Of a stretch of 64,000 nt of DNA, positions 61,260 through 64,000 are shown piece by piece. The stretch is from Gaiella sp. (GTDB lineage: Bacteria > Actinomycetota > Thermoleophilia > Gaiellales > Gaiellaceae): assembly GCA_027493885.1 (NCBI GenBank), contig JAOSJZ010000001.1:2164622-2228621 (forward strand), in the 5' to 3' direction. How positions within the stretch are numbered: the first letter of the stretch is position 1; every line of letters starts with the position of its first letter. The position numbers were made by a program, and so were the translations under genes. Below the pieces are notes generated by a model. That model made no database searches. It was given only the letters and a program-made list of their open reading frames with translations, and had not been told where the DNA came from.

Positions 61260-63205
61260 GCGACCACGCGATCTCGACGCTGCTCGACGAGGAGCGGCGG
61301 TTCCCACCCGACCCGGCCTTCGCCGCGCAGGCGAACGCGCAGCCCGGCATCTACGACCTAGACCCGGATGCGTTCTGGGAGACGGAGGGACGTGAGCGCG
61401 TCAGCTGGTTCGACGAGTTCGACACGCTCTCGGAGTGGGGGCCGCCGTACGCGAAGTGGTACCTCGGCGGGTCGCTCAACGTCGCGTACAACTGCGTCGA
61501 CCGGCACGTCGAGGCGGGGCTGGGCGACCGGGTCGCCTATCACTGGGAGGGTGAGCCGGGCGACACGCGGACGATCACGTACGCCGAGCTGCGGCATGAC
61601 GTCGTCCGGATGGCGAACGCGCTCCGGGAGCTCGGCGTCCGCAAGGGCACGCCGGTCGCGATCTACATGGGGATGATTCCCGAGCTCGCGATCGCGATGC
61701 TCGCCTGCACCCGCCTCGGGGCACCGCACACCGTCGTCTTCGGCGGCTTCTCCGCCGACTCGCTCTCCGGACGGATGGTCGACATGGGGTGCGAGGTGCT
61801 CGTCACCCAGGACGAGGCGTGGCGGCGCGGCAAGCCCGTGCCGCTCAAGGAGACGGCCGACGAGGCGATGGCCGCGGCACCGCGTGTGCACTCGTGCCTC
61901 GTCGTCCGCCGCACCGGCAACGAGGTGCCGATGACGGTCGGGCGCGACCGCTGGTACCACGAGCTCGAGGTCTCCGGAGACCCTGCGAGCTGCCCCTGCG
62001 AGCCCATGGCGAGCGAGGATCTCCTGTTCCTGATGTACACCTCGGGGACGACCGCGAAGCCGAAGGGCATCGTCCATACGACGGCCGGCTACCTCGTCGG
62101 CGTCGCCGCGACGCACCGCTACGTCTTCGATCTGAAGCCCGAGACGGATGTCTACTGGTGCGCGGCGGACATCGGCTGGATCACGGGCCACAGCTACATC
62201 GTCTACGGGCCGCTCTGCAACGCGACGACGTCGGTGCTCTACGAGGGGACGCCGGACTTCCCGGACCACGCGCGCTGGTGGTCGATCGTCGAGCGCTACG
62301 GCGTGACGATCCTCTACACCGCGCCGACGGCGATCCGGGCGCACATGAAGTGGGGCCCGGAGCACGCGGCGAAGCACGACCTCTCCTCGCTCCGCCTCCT
62401 CGGCTCGGTCGGCGAGCCGATCAACCCCGAGGCGTGGGTCTGGTACTCCGAGCACGTCGGCGGCGGTCGCTGCCCCGTTGTCGACACCTGGTGGCAAACC
62501 GAGACGGGGATGATCATGATCACGCCGCTTCCAGGCGTGACGACGACGAAGCCGGGCTCCGCCACGAAGCCGTTCCCCGGGGTCGTCGCGGGTGTGCTGA
62601 ACGAGCAGGGCGAGCGGGTCGAGCGGGGCGGCGGCTACCTCGTGCTCGAGCGGCCCTGGCCCTCGATGACCCGCGGCATCTTCGGCGACGACGCCCGCTA
62701 CCGCGCGACGTACTGGGAGCGGTTCCCGGGCGTCTACTTCGCCGGCGACGGCGCCCGAATCGACGAGGACGGGGACTTCTGGCTCCTCGGACGGGTCGAC
62801 GACGTGATGAACGTGTCGGGCCACCGGATCTCGACGATCGAGGTCGAGTCGGCGCTCGTCGACCATCCGAGGGTCGCCGAGGCGGCGGTCTGCGGCCGCT
62901 CCGACGCGACGACCGGGCAGGCGATCGTCGCGTACGTGACGCTGAAGGGCTCCGCGGAGGGCACCGTCGAGATGCTCGAGGTTCTCCGTGAGCACGTCTC
63001 GCACAAGATCGGCCCGATCGCGAAGCCGGCCAACATCGTCTTCACGCCCGAGCTGCCGAAGACCCGCTCGGGGAAGATCATGCGGCGGCTGCTGCGCGAC
63101 GTCGCCGAGAACCGCCCCCTCGGCGACACGACGACCCTCGCCGACCCCGCCGTTGTCTCGGAGATCGCCGAGCGCGCCGCCGGCACACCTGCCGATGACG
63201 CGTAG
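61256..63205 (+). CDS. acsA: Acetyl-CoA synthetase (AMP-forming)
   Basis: A 649-aa acyl-adenylate enzyme with the family core LMYTSGTTAKPKGIVHTT, WCAADIGWITGHSYIVYGPL, VDTWWQTETGMIMITP, LGRVDDVMNVSGHRIST and the C-terminal catalytic lysine in LPKTRSGKIMRRLLRD, the site usually controlled by acetylation. It makes acetyl-CoA from acetate, ATP and CoA. Length and order of motifs are standard. Confidence 0.95.
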   Translation: MSDHAISTLLDEERRFPPDPAFAAQANAQPGIYDLDPDAFWETEGRERVSWFDEFDTLSEWGPPYAKWYLGGSLNVAYNCVDRHVEAGLGDRVAYHWEGEPGDTRTITYAELRHDVVRMANALRELGVRKGTPVAIYMGMIPELAIAMLACTRLGAPHTVVFGGFSADSLSGRMVDMGCEVLVTQDEAWRRGKPVPLKETADEAMAAAPRVHSCLVVRRTGNEVPMTVGRDRWYHELEVSGDPASCPCEPMASEDLLFLMYTSGTTAKPKGIVHTTAGYLVGVAATHRYVFDLKPETDVYWCAADIGWITGHSYIVYGPLCNATTSVLYEGTPDFPDHARWWSIVERYGVTILYTAPTAIRAHMKWGPEHAAKHDLSSLRLLGSVGEPINPEAWVWYSEHVGGGRCPVVDTWWQTETGMIMITPLPGVTTTKPGSATKPFPGVVAGVLNEQGERVERGGGYLVLERPWPSMTRGIFGDDARYRATYWERFPGVYFAGDGARIDEDGDFWLLGRVDDVMNVSGHRISTIEVESALVDHPRVAEAAVCGRSDATTGQAIVAYVTLKGSAEGTVEMLEVLREHVSHKIGPIAKPANIVFTPELPKTRSGKIMRRLLRDVAENRPLGDTTTLADPAVVSEIAERAAGTPADDA

Positions 63206-63214
63206 CCCTCGGCG

Positions 63215-64000
63215 TCAGGTGTCCGACTTCGAGTCGGACACCACGCGCCTCGCTCGGGCGAACGCCTCGACAGTCCGGTCGACGTCCGCCTCGGTCGTCC
63301 GCCAGTTCGAGACGGAGAGCCGGATCGCGGCCCTTCCATCCCAGGTCGTCCCGCTCATCCACGCCTCCCCGCCCGCCTGCACTGCCGCCAGCATGCGGCT
63401 CGTCTCCTCGTCGTCGGCGAAGCGGAAGAGCACCTGGTTGAGCACGACCTCGTTCAGCACCTCGCAGCCCGGGAGCTCCGCGACCTGCTCGGCGAAGCGC
63501 CGCGCGTGGCCGCACGTCCGCTCGACGAGCCCCGCGACGCCGGAGCGGCCGAGCTCCCGGATCGCAGCCCACACTGCTCGCGCCCGATGCCGAGGAGCCG
63601 GAGCGCGCGCGTGACGGTGACGTGACGCTTCTCACCGACCACGGCACGGAGCGGCGGCGCTCCGGCAAGGCCCCGCTCGGTCAGGTCCCAGCCAGCGCGG
63701 GCGTAGACCCCCTGGCGCGCCGCGGCGAGGCAGGTGACATGTGCCATCTGGCAGCCGGTCACGAACGCGAACGACGAGGCCGGCGGAAGGCAGAGGAGCT
63801 CGAGCAACCCACCGCCCGGCGACCGCCTCGAGCGCGGAGGTCGCGGGCGTCGGCTCAGCGAGGCCCGTGTTCTGGTCCCAGGCCGAGACGAGCCAGTCGG
63901 CGGCGAGCGAAGCCGGGAGCGCACCGCCGATCACGAACCCGAAGTAGCGTCCCGATCCCATCGCGGTGACGCCGGGCTCCCCGGTGCGTGCGAGCTCGCC
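63215..64000 (-). pseudogene. PLP-dependent (group II) decarboxylase-like gene, frameshifted and internally deleted, cut by window edge
   Basis: Reading from the right edge: YFGFVIGGALPASLAADWLV and SAWDQNTGLAEPTPATSALE, a frame change near 63815, then FVTGCQMAHVTCLAAARQGV and GEKRHVTVTRALRLLGIG, then directly WAAIRELGRSGVAGLVERTC and the normal C-terminal domain. The roughly 150-200 residues that should lie between, including the PLP lysine and the HVDGAFG-type Asp, are missing at about 63575-63600. Either the gene is inactivated or the assembly skipped a segment. Its 3' end is the interspersed palindrome. Confidence 0.65.
63218..63242. repeat. Interspersed palindrome, copy 3, between convergent genes
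   Basis: Eleven-base arms GGTGTCCGACT and its exact complement around TCG, the most complete copy in the window. It lies 13 bases after acsA and forms the last codons of the convergent PLP decarboxylase (SDSKSDT), so it may also act as a two-way terminator. Confidence 0.7.

Noticed and set aside
1-64000. CRISPR arrays, rRNA and tRNA genes
   Set aside because: I saw no regularly spaced direct repeats and no tRNA-like T-arm/acceptor pattern or rRNA sequence; scanning was by eye, so a tRNA could have been missed.

Overview
The window is high-GC DNA with dense coding on both strands, frequent GTG starts, and many start/stop overlaps of the ATGA or GTGA type. It carries futalosine-route menaquinone genes (mqnA, mqnC), a split cytochrome b with a fused cytochrome c, a SigR/RsrA-like redox sigma pair and many apparently leaderless genes. 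These point to an actinobacterium, most likely of the Thermoleophilia (Gaiellales/Solirubrobacterales) type; this placement is inferred, since no rRNA is present. Nine or more coding genes carry frameshifts, most of them at short G, C or A/T runs, so the sequence looks like a long-read or metagenome assembly with residual indel errors. Genes broken this way should not be read as dead without checking.

Layout. 1-7.6 kb: end of a membrane glycosyltransferase, YmdB phosphodiesterase, a degenerate M23 protein, an AI-2E permease, a secreted protein, hemB-hemL and two small unknowns. 7.6-18.1 kb: a respiration/quinone block with ubiD, Rieske, cytochrome b and cytochrome b-c fusion, ubiE/menG, polyprenyl synthase, mqnA, mqnC and an atypical radical SAM gene. 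It is interrupted at 11.8-12.9 kb by a small graveyard (type I methylase remnant, IS110 remnant, PemK-type toxin-antitoxin pair). 18.2-26.3 kb: surface-glycan genes (methyltransferase, phosphodiester glycosidase, DedA, DegT aminotransferase, FlaA1/CapD dehydratase, phosphoesterase, DUF354). 26.3-28.3 kb: LysR regulator with a maleylacetate-reductase-like enzyme.

28.3-33.9 kb, minus strand: a complete streptolysin-S-like azol(in)e peptide (TOMM/LAP) operon. Its order is a 51-aa precursor with a Cys/Ser/Thr-rich core, an E1-like leader-binding protein, a YcaO cyclodehydratase with C-terminal PxPxP, a SagB-type FMN dehydrogenase, a CPBP protease fused in frame to an ABC ATPase, and an ABC permease. 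Every junction is a four-base overlap. This is the main candidate for an undescribed system.

34-43 kb: CBS protein, NadB/SdhA-like flavoprotein, class I fumarase, a ComA-like phosphosulfolactate synthase, TauE/SafE exporter, sulfotransferase, BolA-glutaredoxin and HtrA. 43-51 kb: patatin, CGNR regulator, FtsX-type exporter with a double ATPase, heavy-metal chaperone, ECF sigma and zinc anti-sigma. 51-57 kb: a MocA-like nucleotidyltransferase, a cyclophilin lipoprotein and a three-subunit molybdenum hydroxylase whose FAD subunit has a Cys-rich loop. 57-64 kb: amidohydrolase, a two-domain thioredoxin-fold protein whose redox motif reads UPHC through an in-frame TGA followed by a SECIS-like hairpin (candidate selenoprotein), M32 and M24 peptidases, acetyl-CoA synthetase and a broken PLP decarboxylase.

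Two families of short palindromes are scattered through the window, several inside coding sequence. I see no rRNA, tRNA or CRISPR array.
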